A stretch of DNA of 64,000 nucleotides from Lineus longissimus (taxonomy: Eukaryota; Nemertea; Pilidiophora; Heteronemertea; Lineidae), in the NCBI RefSeq assembly GCF_910592395.1, contig NC_088326.1:7757001-7821000 (forward strand), written 5' to 3'. Shown here piece by piece: positions 36,775-49,392 of the stretch (position 1 is its first letter; each line of letters opens with the position of its first letter). The notes under the pieces are model-generated. The model was not told where the DNA came from. It saw nothing but the letters and a program-made list of their open reading frames with translations, and ran no database searches. The position numbers and the translations under genes were made by a program.

Positions 36775-38640
36775 GTAAGTTGAACACTTAGTTTGCATGA
36801 CAGCACAGCAGCCAGAAAAAATTAAATTCACGAGAGTATTTGGTAAAATAGTACTAGCCCTATGGAAAGATGGCAGCACACTCGATCTAATAGAGAGGTC
36901 AAGCGGAAGAAATAGAGAGGTCGAGAAATTGTTAAGTATCGTCAACATAGCCGGGCCCCTGTCAGGGTCAAATCTGATTCGACGGTAACAAGCTAACACT
37001 TAAAACTGATCATACTAACGGTGCTGAACATGACGACATCGTCAAGCCAGAATTTTAAAAAGTTACATTTGTAACGCGCGGAATCGATAGATTAATTGCG
37101 ATCACTACAATTGTGTCTTTATTCAGGTCAAATGTAAAAAACAAAGTATAAAGCATGTAAAGCGTAGGTTAAATTAGACGTTGATAACACTGTATTATAG
37201 ATTGAAACGCTTTGAGTTATATCAAACAAGAATCGAACTCTGAAGAAGATGCGATGCAAATTCTGTAAGCTAGAAACAGAGTTGGTAACTTGCCTTAGTC
37301 CTGAATTTATGGGAATTTGCCTTATTAAAGATCTCTGTAATGACAGTCTATGCTTGAACAGGCTAATGATAGCCATACTTAGGCATCGAAAGCTTTTTCA
37401 AAATAACAAGGTACCAGAAAGCAGATTATCCTAAACACTTCTGTGATCCTAAACACTTCTCTAAACAATTCAGGACCAAATGTTTACCCCAACATATGTG
37501 GACTGATATTCTTTAGGTTGTGTGTCGAGGTTTCTATGTCTTTAGTTGAGGTCCCGAGGCTTTTAATCCAAAAATGATCAGTTACATATTCATAAAGAAA
37601 ATAGTAAGTCCCTGATACTGTGATTTTTAATTCGTAGATAGCAGGTTTCGCTAGTAAAGTGGTCAGATACGTGATTGACTGCCATTGATGTGGTGTCATC
37701 ACTATGTCTGCGCGCCTAGGTTTTACAGATGAGTCGCAGGTAATTTCTTTAACATAGAAAAATACCCATATTTTCTGTACTTATTACCATTGCATTTGTG
37801 ATAAATCCAATAGTAGGACCATACAGTCAAGAATGAAGGTCACACAATACAAAAATATACTTTCGCGCTGACTGTAATTATTTTGAGTAGTAAATACCGT
37901 TATCAATAGATATTTGGGATGAATGACGTTATAAGTACGACAACATATCAGATGGGAAAATACATTCGAGTCCTAAACAGCAAAACTAGTATGACACCAA
38001 TAACGTTACCATTACCTCAAAAAAATGAGTCGAAGTTAAGTTATTAATAAATAAGGCCTGCTTGGGACTTCATCTTGGTTGAAACCGTGAACTTTGATAC
38101 TGAGTTTTGACACGTCTTACAAGATTCATGGCCGTGTAGAACACACAATCGCCATCGTCCTGAACTTTACACGATATATTTTCACAAGTTGATCCTCGAT
38201 GTGCCGTATGTCCATATCTCAGATATACAACTTTTGAAAAAAGGACAGGCATTATTTTTTTTCCCGAATACCCCGATATATTTTTGGGGTTATTCATGTT
38301 TTTAGCTCAGCTGACAAAGTCAGCAAAGCTGGTAATATTACCAAGGGAATGGTATCTGTCCTTCCTTCCGTGTCACATTTGGGCATTTTGTAACCGCAAG
38401 GCCTAGGCACCTTGTTGACGCTGCTAAATTAGGCGTAACCCAAGATGAACGCAGAAACCAAAAATCAGCGCGATCCGACCTACATTAAGCGAATGAGGTC
38501 ATCGGGAAGTTTAAACTTCATTCTTTTATACCTCGGTCCACAGAGGAAATATTGTTTTCACATCTGGCCGAATTTTTTTTGATAATTTTTCATTTTTACT
38601 TGTAATGGAATTAGTTTACTTTTCACTGCCAGTTGGCGCT
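36775..38640. other. Intron 2, no gene seen
   Basis: AT-rich. Open frames are short and unconvincing. An 'agctcagctgacaaagtcagcaaagctgg' type imperfect palindrome lies near 38300-38330. Confidence 0.4.
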
Positions 38641-38644
38641 ACAG

Positions 38645-38757
38645 GCACATTTAACTGAATTGTTGACGATTCAAAAGCCCGGGCTATGACGTATAGTTGC
38701 GCAGTTGTATTCTGCGCATGGAATTGGCCAAGGAACCAGGCTATATTTCAGCATACT
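38645..38757 (+). repeat. ~115 bp dispersed repeat, copy 2
   Basis: Partner of 33715-33835. It stands about 110 bp upstream of the RTE-like LINE ORF and may be part of that element's 5' region. Confidence 0.7.
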
Positions 38758-38873
38758 CCGGTTCCGGTGCGTGACGAGCCCGGATGTCCTTGTGGCGCAA
38801 GTTATAAAATCCAAGCAAAACATTGCTTCTACGGCACTAACCTCTTATCCAACAATCAAAATTCAACAACATA

Positions 38874-40407
38874 ATGAAGGATCAGGACTTGATCGAGAAA
38901 ATAGGCACTTGGAATTTACGAACATTGAACAGTGACCTAAAACGAAACCAACTGGCAGATGACATCACACGCTTCAACTGTCAAATCGTGGCAGTGCAGG
39001 AAACGCACTACAAAGGTAGAGGAGTTGAAACACTAAAAACAAGCACAGGTGAGACGTACATTTTATACTACACTGGAGATGACACCAGCTCTGGAGGCGT
39101 AGGTATCATAATCAAAGACTCGATAAAAGCAGAGTTTGGGAGAATAAACGACAGAATATGCAAAGCAAGTATCATGCTGAAAGAAAGACGAAAACTTGTG
39201 ATGATCAGTGTATATGCACATACAAACCCAAACTGTGAAAAAAATCCCAATTTGAGAGAATCATTCTACGCAGAATTGGAGGCCGTAATCAAATCGGTGA
39301 GTATAAAAACTTTACTTGTGGTGGCGGGTGACTTTAATGCCAAAACCGATAGTGGATTCAGTAAATACCCTAATAACATGGGCAAGTACGGAAAAGGACA
39401 TCTTAACGAGAATGGTGAGGCGCTTCCAAAACTAGCTAACCATAACAACCTAGTACTAACCAATACCAAGTTCCAACATAAACTCTCACACCGAACCACC
39501 TGGGATAGCCCCTACAGAAAGTACACGATGAAAAATGGTGAAGAAAGAAGAAATCCTCTGCGGAACCAAATACAATGTAGATTACATCATGGTAAGAACC
39601 GACAACATGAAACAAGTTACGAATTCAAGATCATACAACCATGGCATAACAATAGAGACAGATCATCGTCTTGTTATAGCAGATCTCACAATCAACCTCG
39701 TGATCTATAAGGCAAGCAAACAAAGTAGAAAATACGATCTAGAAAAGCTTAGAAACAAGGAATATCAAAAGAAATACAGCTCAAAAGTGGACGAACTACT
39801 GGAACAGAACACCGATCCAGAAGATGTACAAGAAAAGTGGAACGACATCGTAATTGCCAACAACAAAGCTGCAGAAAGCATCCTCGGTTACAAAGAAAAG
39901 AAAGCAAAAAGTGACAATAAAGATATCATGAAACTCTCGAGAGAACAGAGAGCACTCTACAGCCTGCTAGAAACAACAAGCGAGCAAGAAATAAGAACTG
40001 AAATTAGGAAGGAAAGAAACCGCAAAATCAACCAAATCCACAAACTGCTCGCTGAAGAAAAACATAGCAAAATACTGGAGCAGATAACAGAGATAGAAGA
40101 AGCCAAAGATGATTCCTACAGAATGTTCAAAGCTATCAAAGTTCTCAAGAGCACGGAAAAAAAGAAGCCACTACTAGTCCAAGGAAAAGAAGGTCTAACC
40201 ACAAATGAAGCTAAACAGGCGAAACTTGTTGCGACACACTTCAAAAACATGTTCACCGCAGACAACCTAAAAGAGATCGCCGAAATATCACCAGCTGAAA
40301 TAGAACCACCATTCTCAGAAAAAGAAGTAAAAGAAGCCATCAAATCACTGAAAAACAACAAAAGTGCAGGTATTGACAACATCAAGGCAGAGCAACTCAA
40401 ACATTGA
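38874..40407 (+). pseudogene. RTE-like LINE: APE-type endonuclease and linker
   Basis: The endonuclease starts with IGTWNLRTLNSDLKRNQL (Asn of the active site), then VAVQETHYKG (metal-binding Glu), VVAGDFNAKT (Asp and Asn) and TDHRLVIADLTI (His). A frameshift near 39560 moves from the first frame to the second, which stays open for nearly 290 codons through a Lys/Glu-rich linker to NNKSAGIDNIKAEQLKH, the entry of the RT domain, and a stop at 40405-40407. Confidence 0.8.
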
Positions 40408-41700
40408 GGCAAAACAGTACCCGCAAGAATAGCTAACATACTCAACCACATTGCAAGAACTGGAGAGTATCCTACAGAAGTAAAGGAAGGAATCCTAACA
40501 CCGCTTCAAAAACCGGAAAAACCAGCAGGCCCGCCAGCCAATCTCAGACACATCATTCTTCTCTCTACCATCCGTAAGACACTCGCAATTCGCCTGATAC
40601 GAAGAATTGGCGGGAAAATCGACACACATACCCCAGTGGAACAAGCTGCATATAGAACAGGCCGTGGGACAACAGAACATGCCTTCGCCTTCAAGCTACT
40701 AGCAGAAAAGGCCATAACATCAAAAGACTACAATCTCCACATCACCCTCATGGACATGTCAAAGGCCTTTGACACTGTAAGAAGAGAACAACTACTTGAA
40801 GATCTACGGATAATCCTCACACCAGGAGAACTTCACATGGTCAAAATACTAGTATTGGATGTAAAACTCACAGTACGTATCGGCAGCGAAACATCAGAAC
40901 CGTTTGACACTAAAATGTGAGTCCCACAAGGAGACTGTCTAAGCCCGATACTTTCACTCTATATCTGGCCAAAGCACTGGAGAAACCCAACAATACTAAT
41001 TACCAAGACCACACCTACCAAAGCAACATCACAGAAGATAAGAACAACAAACTACCACCTTGGCTACAAGATCATAGCTACTCTCAACAACGAGACATTG
41101 GATTGCTGATAAAACCCAAATATGCAGACGACATTAGTTGGGGAGCAGTAAACTGCGTTCATAGTATAGACATTGAGAAACGAGATACAACACCAAGACT
41201 CACAAACCGAGGCCTCATGGTAAACGAAACTAAAAATGAGGATTTCGATGTGTCTGCAACCAGTGATGACAAATGGAAAAAGTGCAAAATATTAGGTAGT
41301 CTCCTGGAGCAAACAATGCCTACAGCAAACTGAAACCTGTGTTTGAAACAAAAAACTCGCAAAACAGCAACAAATCTGAGTATTCCGAGCCTGTGTGGAA
41401 AGTGTTTTCCTGTATAACGCCGAACTATGGACCTTGAATAAAACAACTGAAAACCAAGTCCACTCGTACCACCGACGTATGCTGAGAAACGCAATCAACG
41501 TCAAATGGCCCAACAAAATATCCAGTGAGCTGTTATACCAAACAACAAAACAGAGCAAATGGAGCGACACCATCCGAACGAGACGAATCTGATGGTTCGG
41601 ACATGCCATCCGCCTTCCGAACGAAACACCTGCTAAACAAGCGCTAGAGGAGGCCATGCGAACCACAAGGAAAACCAGAGGGGGCCAAAGATCTACCTGG
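40408..41700 (+). pseudogene. RTE-like LINE: reverse transcriptase domain
   Basis: The frame continues past the stop through LTPLQKPEKPAGPPANLRHI, then LHITLMDMSKAFDTVRRE (motif A) near 40740-40790. A TGA follows KM at 40918, replacing the residue before VPQGDCLSPIL. The catalytic box appears only after a frameshift near 41115 (PKYADDIS). The C-terminal part (LYNAELWTLNKTTE, HRRMLRNAINVKWP, RRI-stop-WFGHAIRLPN) runs to about 41640. Confidence 0.8.
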
Positions 41701-41961
41701 CAGAGGGGTAATATTTACATACCATGGATAATTAGTTCAATCATATTTCATCCAGCTGGCAGCTCTGCATTGGAAATTTTAGTGGTATTACGTGTTCTCT
41801 TAACCTTCAAACAGTAGTATAAAGCCGACATTTACTACTTTACACCCTCAGTTATGTGTTATTAGGTCATCCAGCTGAGCGCCAGGCCCTTGGGCCTCTT
41901 GTTGTTGAGTTACCTTGTACATGTTGCTCAATAACCTACTTTTAATGTCATACTTTTTCAG

Positions 41962-42047
41962 TTGGGTCCTGGCTCATATCGCCGCTGCTGGCTGGAGCGG
42001 TCTCCGTTTTCATATTCTACATTGTGAGGAAATTTATATTAGAAAAG
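41962..42047 (+). CDS. SLC20A: SLC20/PiT transporter, third coding exon
   Basis: Residues 165-193, joined in phase 1 to 36774 and ending in phase 0. It encodes VGSWLISPLLAGAVS and VFIFYIVRKFILEK. This is the hydrophobic SW-x-SPLL-G block and the charged end of a membrane segment typical of PiT proteins. Acceptor TTTTTCAG, donor GTAAAC. The short exon lies 250 bp past the end of the RTE-like LINE. Confidence 0.92.
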
Positions 42048-42244
42048 GTAAACCGATAAAATATACAGCTGTTTTCATGCTATATCTTTGATTAATTTAT
42101 TAAGAACAGGTGATCTGGGCGTATAAGAGCAACTGTCTAACAGAAAACAAAACATACATTTATTAACGCTTTTCACACATAACAGATTGCTTAGCAATCG
42201 TTCAAATTAAATATTTTAGGTGAGTTACGAATCATAATGTGTAC

Positions 42245-42400
42245 AGTACTAGTCTAGCTCATATTAATATCAACACCTACAACTTATGACATCAATGCGG
42301 TTTGCACAAGGTTGTCGCAAATGTTGTTGTCCGTGTAATCATGATGATTACAATGAAGTGCATTATTGTCTTCATTATGTAATCGTCTGTTTACAAAAGG
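42245..42400 (+). repeat. Dispersed repeat copy (family of 1870 and 2825)
   Basis: Carries tagctcatattaatatcaac, ggttgtcgcaaatgttgttg and cttcattatgtaatcg. See 1870-2020 and 2825-2975 for the other copies. Confidence 0.6.
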
Positions 42401-44085
42401 TAAAAAAAACCTCTTTATTACCTGAAAAAAAAATGGAAAAAAGGAATGCTGTTGTACTACTGCAAAAAATAAGACTGCCTGGTGTGTTTTCATGTTGATA
42501 TCTTACACTGGTTCTGAAATAACATATTTTTTTCTGTTTGAATGTCAACCCTCGATAATTCCTATTTGCCGGTTGTGACTTCTGACACTGTCCCACAGAA
42601 CTGTAAGCCCTCCCAAGGAACTGGTCACACACATTTATTTCAACAGAATATTACATTACCAGCAAGATTTAACAAAGAATATTCTTTGTGATTCTTGCTA
42701 AAAAACATCTATTCAACAGCCGTAGGAGTGTAATAAGTAACCAGTTGCATCATGATGTCAATAACCCTAATAAAGGTATGCCTATGAATGGGCTAATTAT
42801 GTCCCTCCTTCATTGAATGAGGTTTGAATAATTGCTGTGCAATAATTGGAATATTTAAAGGAATAACCTATTAAAACTTGTCTTCGCTTGTTAACACAGG
42901 GCCCAAAATGTATAACATGGTACACTGCATGTTGAGGTGTTGGAAGTTATTGGGCAGATTTCAAAGGTCAATTGGGTTTAGTGCTATGCAGAAACCCATT
43001 CACGTCCATTTTAACACATTTTTGCCAATCAAAAATGGACCAGAAACAAAATATCAAAATCATATAACCTTTATTAATTCATGATAACAATATACATGAA
43101 CGTTTTTAGAAAAACCAAAATTCCTTGGCTTATCTGCATAATTTATGCCAATTAGGCGTGGTCGCTTCCAAGGATGACAAATCATTTTCTTTCTAATCTA
43201 TTCCTAAAATACTTAATCAACGTAAATAAAAAAATTAGGACTTGTTGCTCAAGTCATTTTACAACTTTTTGTGAGACAGATTTTTAAATTTTTGTCTTAT
43301 TCTGATTTTATTGACAAAAACATTTTTTTTCTCATAAAAAGTGCAACTTTTCATTTCGAATTTACGAAAAGGTACTTTTATTTATCAAAATGAATTTGAA
43401 TGTCAGAAAGACGAGGGTGGGGGGGGGGGGGTGGGGGCTCCCCATATTGACAGTAGTTGCTTGAGTTCACTAGAGCTTGCTCTTAACATATGAATCTGCC
43501 AGAGTGCGAGACTACGATAGTAGTCCGGACACCTTTCCAGGGGGGAGGGGGGACATTTTCAATTTCTTTGCCGGCTATTGTGATGATGCAGTTGAGTTAC
43601 TGCTAAAGAGATACACGGAGACAACCGTCAATCAAAACAAAACATTGGTGGAAGGAATTATAGCAGGTTCCCAACCAGGGGGTTTGGGGGGTTCCCCCAA
43701 CCTAAAGGCGTTGCGCGCTTACTAGGGCACTGCACTGATCATATTATTAATATGAGCTAGACTAAATTATTTGTTATTGTCATTTCTTTTCATTTTCTGA
43801 CTGTTTAAAAAAAAGTTTTTTTTCGTAAATTTCCGCCCAGAATTGGCCGATCAGATATTTGGCGGAGACTAGGATTTCACGGTGTACCCCGCAACGTGGT
43901 ATTATCGTTTTTGGCTCAACGTAGGGGAGTCTATACAACAGCGCAGTGTCCGTCGTCGTCCGTCGTCGGCCGTCGTCCGTCGTCGTCGTCGTCGGTCGTA
44001 TCCTATTTCTAAAACAGTGGCACGTTTCTTAACCGCTTGGGCTATGGACTCAAAACTTTGTTTGCATGACCCCCTAGGTCAGATG
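42401..44085. other. Intron 3, no gene seen
   Basis: AT-rich with a poly-G run near 43420 and a GC-rich CGTCGTC simple repeat at about 43950-43995. No protein family was recognised. Confidence 0.4.
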
Positions 44086-44089
44086 ACCT

Positions 44090-45265
44090 TTGACACTAAA
44101 TTTCGGTCCGGTCTGATTCTTGACTAGGCCACTAGGGGGCCAAAACTGAAAACATAAATAGTGTGATATCTCACTTATTACTGATAAGTTTTTGGTAAAA
44201 AATTTATGGTAGGTACTCTTAGCAACGATACATCACATAATGATACGGGTTTTTGATTTGACGTACTTGTCAAGGTCACAGAGGTCAAATGGCGTAAATT
44301 GGCCATTTGAGCGTAACTGTGGCACGTTTCTTTACCAATAATGCTATGAACTTGAAATTTAATACACATGACTCCCTACATCACATAACCTCTGACACCG
44401 AATTTCGGTCTGATCTGATTCTCGACTTGGCCACCAGGGGGCCAAAACTAAAAAAAGTAAAAAGTGCAATAGTGACTTGTTTTCAATTTTTTTTAATGGT
44501 AGGTACTCAGAGCAAGGATACATCACATATCCTACGGGTTTTTGATTTGACCTTATTTTCAAAGTCACAGAGGTCAAATGGTGTGAATTGGTCGTTTGTG
44601 TGTAACTATGGCTTCTTTCTTAACCACTAAAGCTATGAACTTAAAACTTAGTACACATGACCCCCTAGGTCAGATGACCTGTGACACCGATTTTCGGTCC
44701 GGTCTGATACTTAACTTGGCCACGAGGGGACCAAAACCAAAAATTTGAATAGTGCCATATCTCGCTTATTACTGATTAGTTTTTGTTAAAAATTTTATGG
44801 TAGATACTCTTAGCAAGGATACATCACATATGATACGGGTTTTTGATTTGACGTTCTTGTCAAGGTCACAGAGGTCAAATGGCGTAAATTGGCCATTCGA
44901 GCGTAACTGTGGAAAGTTTGTTAACCCCTAAGGCTATGAACTTGAGACTTTGTACAAAGGACGCCCTAGGTCAGCTGGCCTCTGACCCTGAATTTCAGTC
45001 CGGTCTGATTCTCGACTTGGCCACCAGGGGGCCAAAAGTGAAAACCTAGAAAGTGTGATATCTCGCTTATTAGTGATTCGTTTTCAATAACATTTTTATG
45101 GTAAGTTCTCCTAGCAAGGATACATCACATGTCACACCGACTTTGGTTTGACCTATATACTATACATGTACAATGTTTCTTAACCTGGATGAATTCCAAA
45201 GCACCAAATATCTATACGGTGAGCACAATGGCCCTGGCCGTTTCATTTAGAATGGCAGCCTCGCC
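44090..45265 (+). repeat. ~290 bp-unit tandem repeat block, inverted partner of 34135-34990
   Basis: About four units, each with tttgatttgac, caaggtcacagaggtcaaat, ggcgtaaattggccatt, gcgtaactgtgg and ggccaccagggggccaaaa. The block ends with the same unique stretch as its partner. The open frames within it repeat with the units and are not genes. Confidence 0.8.
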
Positions 45266-46009
45266 TGCAGGGAATCGGGAATTTTCGAACTAGTTGGTCA
45301 TATTCGTCTGTCTAGGTGGATGACTTATGCGATATGAATGAGATTCGTGAAGATAAAATTAAATCTTTGCCGTACAGTATACCTTTAACATATTTCTATG
45401 CAACACAGTGGGAATTAAGCCACCTAGCGTCGATTTTTGATTCAGCGTTGCGGTTGTCAAATCAGATCAGAGATTAAGCTTGGGAGCATGGGGGGTCACA
45501 GGGGAGCCTGGAGGTCAAAAACCTCCGGAAGCGAGGATAAGAGATCGTTCCGCTAACACTAACGAAAAGGATGACACTATTTTTAACGTTATCTTATCAA
45601 ATAACGTATTTCAGGTAAAGAAACACTACTTCACCGCTAACGTTAATTATTTCCAATTGTAATTACGTCAAACACAACCATCAAAGAGGGACCTTTTCAA
45701 TCATACAATACGGGTTGGACAATCGGTTTGATATACCAGTTTCGGAGCACAATAAACTTGGTAGAACCATGTGATGTCCTTTCACCATGTTCACCTTCAA
45801 TTTTATCAACGGCAAAAGATTAGGACAGATCCTATTGCCGTTGAGTGGTTCTTAGCAATTTCAGGCCAAAGCCCTTTTTTCTTTTCTCCTTGAGCAAAAG
45901 GCTTCACCGCGAGTACCTCGCACAGCAGTAATACTTCCTGGACGATTGAGAAGCGGATTCGCTTGCCTGCCACTTTAATTATGCCCCCGCTCAACGAAGT
46001 TGAGATGGG

Positions 46010-47050
46010 GGAATTATGTTCTTGGCTGGTTTCCGCGTCCGCGTCCGCGTCCGCACTCGATTCCGCTCTATAACTCAGGAACCGCTTGTCAGGTAGACTT
46101 GAAATTTATATGGTGTGAAGGCCTAGGGTCTCGAAGGTTCCCTATTGATTTTGGGCCAAAGACCAAATCCAAGATGGCCGCCAGGCCACCATATTGTTTT
46201 TTTTGCATTCCGCCGCTTATCTATAGAACTGAGTGAGTGATAAACCTGAAACTTCTGTGGTGTGATGCTCTAGTGTAGGGGAGGTGCCCTATCGATTATG
46301 GGCCCGAACTAAAATCCATCATGGCCGCTAGGCGGCCATCTTTGTTTTTCGCAGTCTGCCCCATAACTTGAGAACCGAGTGAGTGATAAACCTGAAACTT
46401 CTGTGATGTGATGCTCTAATGTAGGGGAGGTGCGCTATCGATTTTGGGCCCGACCTAAAATCCATCATGGCCGCCAGGCGGCTATCTTTATTTTTTTTAT
46501 TCCGCCCCATAACTTGAGAACCGAGTGAGTGATAAACCTGAAACTTCTGTGGTGTGATGTTCTAGTGAAGGGGAGGTGCTCTATTGATTTTGGGCCCGAC
46601 CCAAAATCCAAGATGGCCGCCAAGCCACAAACTTGATTTTTGCATTCCGCCCTATAACAGTTTAACCCGAGAACCACTCCATCTCCATTGCATCCGCGTC
46701 CGCGTCCGCACTCTATTCCGCTCTATAACTCAGGAACCGCTTGTCCGATAGACTTGAAATTTATATGGTGTGAAGGCCTAGGGTCTCGAAGGTTCCCTCT
46801 TGATTTTGGGCCAAAGCCCAAATCCAAGATGGCTGCCAGGCCACCATATTGGTTTTTTGCATTCCGCCGCCTAACTATAGAACTGAGTGAGTGATAAACC
46901 TGAAACTTCTGTGGTGTGATGTTCTAGTGAAGGGGAGGTGCCGTATTGATTTTGGGCACCACCAAAAAACCAAGATGGCCGCCAGGCCACAAACTTGATT
47001 TTTGCATTCCGCCCTATAACAGTTTAAACCGAGAACCATTCCATCTCCAT
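46010..47050 (+). repeat. Tandem array, ~155 bp unit, six to seven copies
   Basis: Units hold tctataactcaggaaccg or taacttgagaaccgagtg, gtgataaacctgaaacttct, ctagtg-aggggaggtgc, gattttgggccc and aagatggccgccaggc. The first and fifth units are led by a ccgcgtccgcgtccgca run, so a multi-unit block seems to have been duplicated. Relatives lie at 4600-5260. Confidence 0.8.
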
Positions 47051-47280
47051 TGCATACTGTGATCGGCGCCGATTTCAACTACAACCTACTCAAAGAACGT
47101 CTTCAAGTGCCGGAACACCCCCTCCATTCATTTCAACAACTCATCAAGGAACCTACAACACTCAACTGCATACTGTTAGATCACATCTATATCAAGTCGC
47201 ATCCTGATGAAATACATGCAGGAGTGTGCAGAACATACTACAGCTACCACAACCCAGTCTACTATACGTTCAATCAGTAA
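47051..47280 (+). pseudogene. C-terminal fragment of an APE-type endonuclease
   Basis: The frame begins abruptly at the repeat edge and encodes VIGADFNYNLLKERL (the GDFN-like metal site with Ala in place of the second Gly/Asp region), then HSFQQLIKEPTT, LLDHIYIK and a YYSYHNPVYYTF end with the catalytic His region, then a stop. Such domains occur in non-LTR retrotransposons and in Helentron-type proteins; the fragment is too short to decide. Confidence 0.55.
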
Positions 47281-47289
47281 TAGAGTGGC

Positions 47290-47765
47290 CACTCGGCATC
47301 CCTTGAAAGCAACTCCTCCACTTCGCCCACTGCCTCCACAGCTGCTACCAGAACACCAGCTACGATACCCATCCAATTGATGTTCCTCAACTCCCACCTC
47401 AGCCCAACACACCAACCCACAAATTCGGCTTTTTCCATATAAAGCAATGGCGGACAAATGCCCAAGAGCTGTAACAAGCAAACTGTTTCCACTGTGACGA
47501 CTGCCTTGATCCACAGCTGCTCTCCGAACACCGATTACGATGCCAATCACCGCTTTAAGGCTGATTACTCCACCAAGGACACTTCTTTCCGCTGTAACCA
47601 CCTCCAGAGCTGGTCTCAGAACACCAGTTACAGTGCTCATAATCAGTCTTTTCATGACTGATTACTGCAACAAGGACACGGTTTTCACCATGACCACTGT
47701 CTCCAAAGGTACTCTCCAAACCCAACTTACGATGCCCATCATCAGTCCTTTCATGACTGGTTGAT
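47290..47765 (+). repeat. Degenerate 91-92 bp tandem repeat
   Basis: A ccactg-ctccacagctg-tct-ccgaacaccag-tacgatgcccatc pattern recurs near 47323, 47506, 47597 and 47689, at multiples of about 91.5 bp. It follows directly on the endonuclease fragment's stop codon and may be the 3' tail of the same element. Confidence 0.55.
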
Positions 47766-47786
47766 GAAAACTTGTCACACTACATA

Positions 47787-48271
47787 CCGTATTGATGCGC
47801 ATTTTAGCACATGCGCTTATAAACAAAAATCGCTTGTTTTAGGGTATATTTTCAGCCTTCACTTTGCCCGATTATAAACGCATGTGCTAATATTTTTCGG
47901 AGACGTCATCGTCACTGCATCGAAGGGAGGCTGCATGACTTCTAATAACATGTTGGAAAGATACGTGAACAAACTGTCACAGTCCCGTGCTGCATGCTTC
48001 CATGTTTAACCCCGCTAGTACTCTAGCATGTTAACTCTGAATACCGCGCACTGCCACATGAAAGACGAAGAGAAAGACACTTTTAAGCAGCAAAACACAC
48101 AACTGCTGTTCATTCCAGGTGGAATGACCCCTCTCCTGCCACCAATCAACACGCACATCAAGAACATTTTTGTTCAATTATTAGCGCACTGCGCTTAAAC
48201 TGCGCTTATAATTGAATTTAACTGCACCCTCAATTAGCGCGTGCAGTGCGCTAAAATGTGCATAAATACAG
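47787..48271. mobile_element. MITE with TA target duplication
   Basis: The left end reads CCGTATTGATGCGCATTTTAGC; the right end, reverse complemented, CTGTATTTATGCACATTTTAGC, each shown here with its key bases only: both are C-(C/T)-GTATT-N-ATGC-(A/G)-CATTTTAGC. TA flanks both sides (47785-47786, 48272-48273). The 485 bp interior has no transposase. The TA duplication points to the Tc1/mariner group. Confidence 0.7.
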
Positions 48272-48617
48272 TAAGCAGATTACTACCAGTATAAGCACTT
48301 AAATTCATTTCCTTCAACCTACCCAACATTAAAAATATGCCTACTCAGCGGGGGCATACATTGCGATTCACACGAATCGCGTTATGTCTAGTTATGTCCT
48401 ACATTGAAAAGACAAATAAACAATTAAATTGAACTCAAACAGCACTCTGATAAAATGTGTTGCAAAGGCCAAAGTGGAGCTCATTTCACGCACACCAACC
48501 TCTGAACAGTGGTCGACCTGACTGACGAACTTCTTCATTTCATTGATATAGGAACGGTTAGCGAGCAGAATTAGCGTAAGAAAATGCGGTGTGCACGGTA
48601 TTAGGCATAGTCTATAA

Positions 48618-49389
48618 GGCAACTGTCACATAGACCTCACGTTTTCACGCCTCATGCGTGACGCTTCACGGGTCATTCATGACCTGAAGAATTCCCCAGG
48701 TATTTTCAATATACCATGTCACATAGGGCCTAATTTTGTAGTCATTTTTATTTTCGGCCGATTCATGTCATTTCGTGCGTGAACTCATGAATTTCATAAA
48801 TGACTCAAAGAATTGGACGGCCAATTCTTTGTGACGTGAACTAGGTGCAGAGAGGAGGTGCCTGCTGTCAAAATCACTTGAATATGTGAGTATCCGATGG
48901 TTTCAGATTTTTTTTACTGTTTACGATAGCCCACAGTTGAAAGCAAACCTCACACCTTTCCACGATTTTACTGCATGTCAGCAGGTATACTGCATTTCAA
49001 ACAATGGTGATTTTCGTGTAGAATTGAGGGAAAAAATGGAGAAATTTAGTATTTGCCCGCCCCCCCCCCCCCCCCAGATGACCTTGTGCCCTCTCCGAGC
49101 TAAATACGGACCATGAAATGTTCCCTACACCATACTGTACGATGTTGCCTTCGCTTTCTTTTGCGGCCGTTCTGCATTAACAGCAACATGGTCAACATTT
49201 CGTCCTCGGAGTCCATTTCCGTCCGCGGGAAACGCCAAGTGACAAATGAACGAGTTCAAAGTGAACCGTATGTGACATCCCCTAAAAAATGACGGATGAA
49301 TCGTGACGCGTGAGGCCTCATGTGTGACACGTATGGCCTCACGCGTGAGGCGTGAAAAATGAATCGTTCATTTCTATGTGACAGTTGCC
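48618..49389 (-). mobile_element. Internally deleted PIF/Harbinger copy (left half of head-to-head pair)
   Basis: Begins with GGCAACTGTCACATAG after TAA (48615-48617) and ends with its reverse complement at 49389. On the minus strand it carries the start of a Harbinger transposase (about 49220-49115, matching 49575-49690), then a non-matching stretch with a poly-C run at about 49060, then the same ~300 bp terminal region as its partner. Confidence 0.8.
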
Positions 49390-49392
49390 TTG

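Larger units (their letters stand above)
38874..41710 (+). mobile_element. RTE-like non-LTR retrotransposon, decayed
   Basis: One endonuclease domain followed by one reverse transcriptase domain on the + strand, with frameshifts and stops. The 5' end is probably near 38640 and the RT C terminus runs to about 41700. The endonuclease resembles the 'craniofacial development protein 2-like' sequences that stem from RTE/BovB-type LINEs. No poly-A tail or target duplication was found. The whole element lies in intron 2, just before the third coding exon. Confidence 0.8.

Noticed and set aside
46000-47078. Several 60-78 codon frames on both strands
   Set aside because: They repeat with the ~155 bp tandem unit and contain no recognisable domain.
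47323-47765. Cys/His-rich reading that looked like zinc fingers
   Set aside because: Spacing of Cys and His does not fit any finger type and changes between units; the DNA is a degenerate 91 bp repeat.
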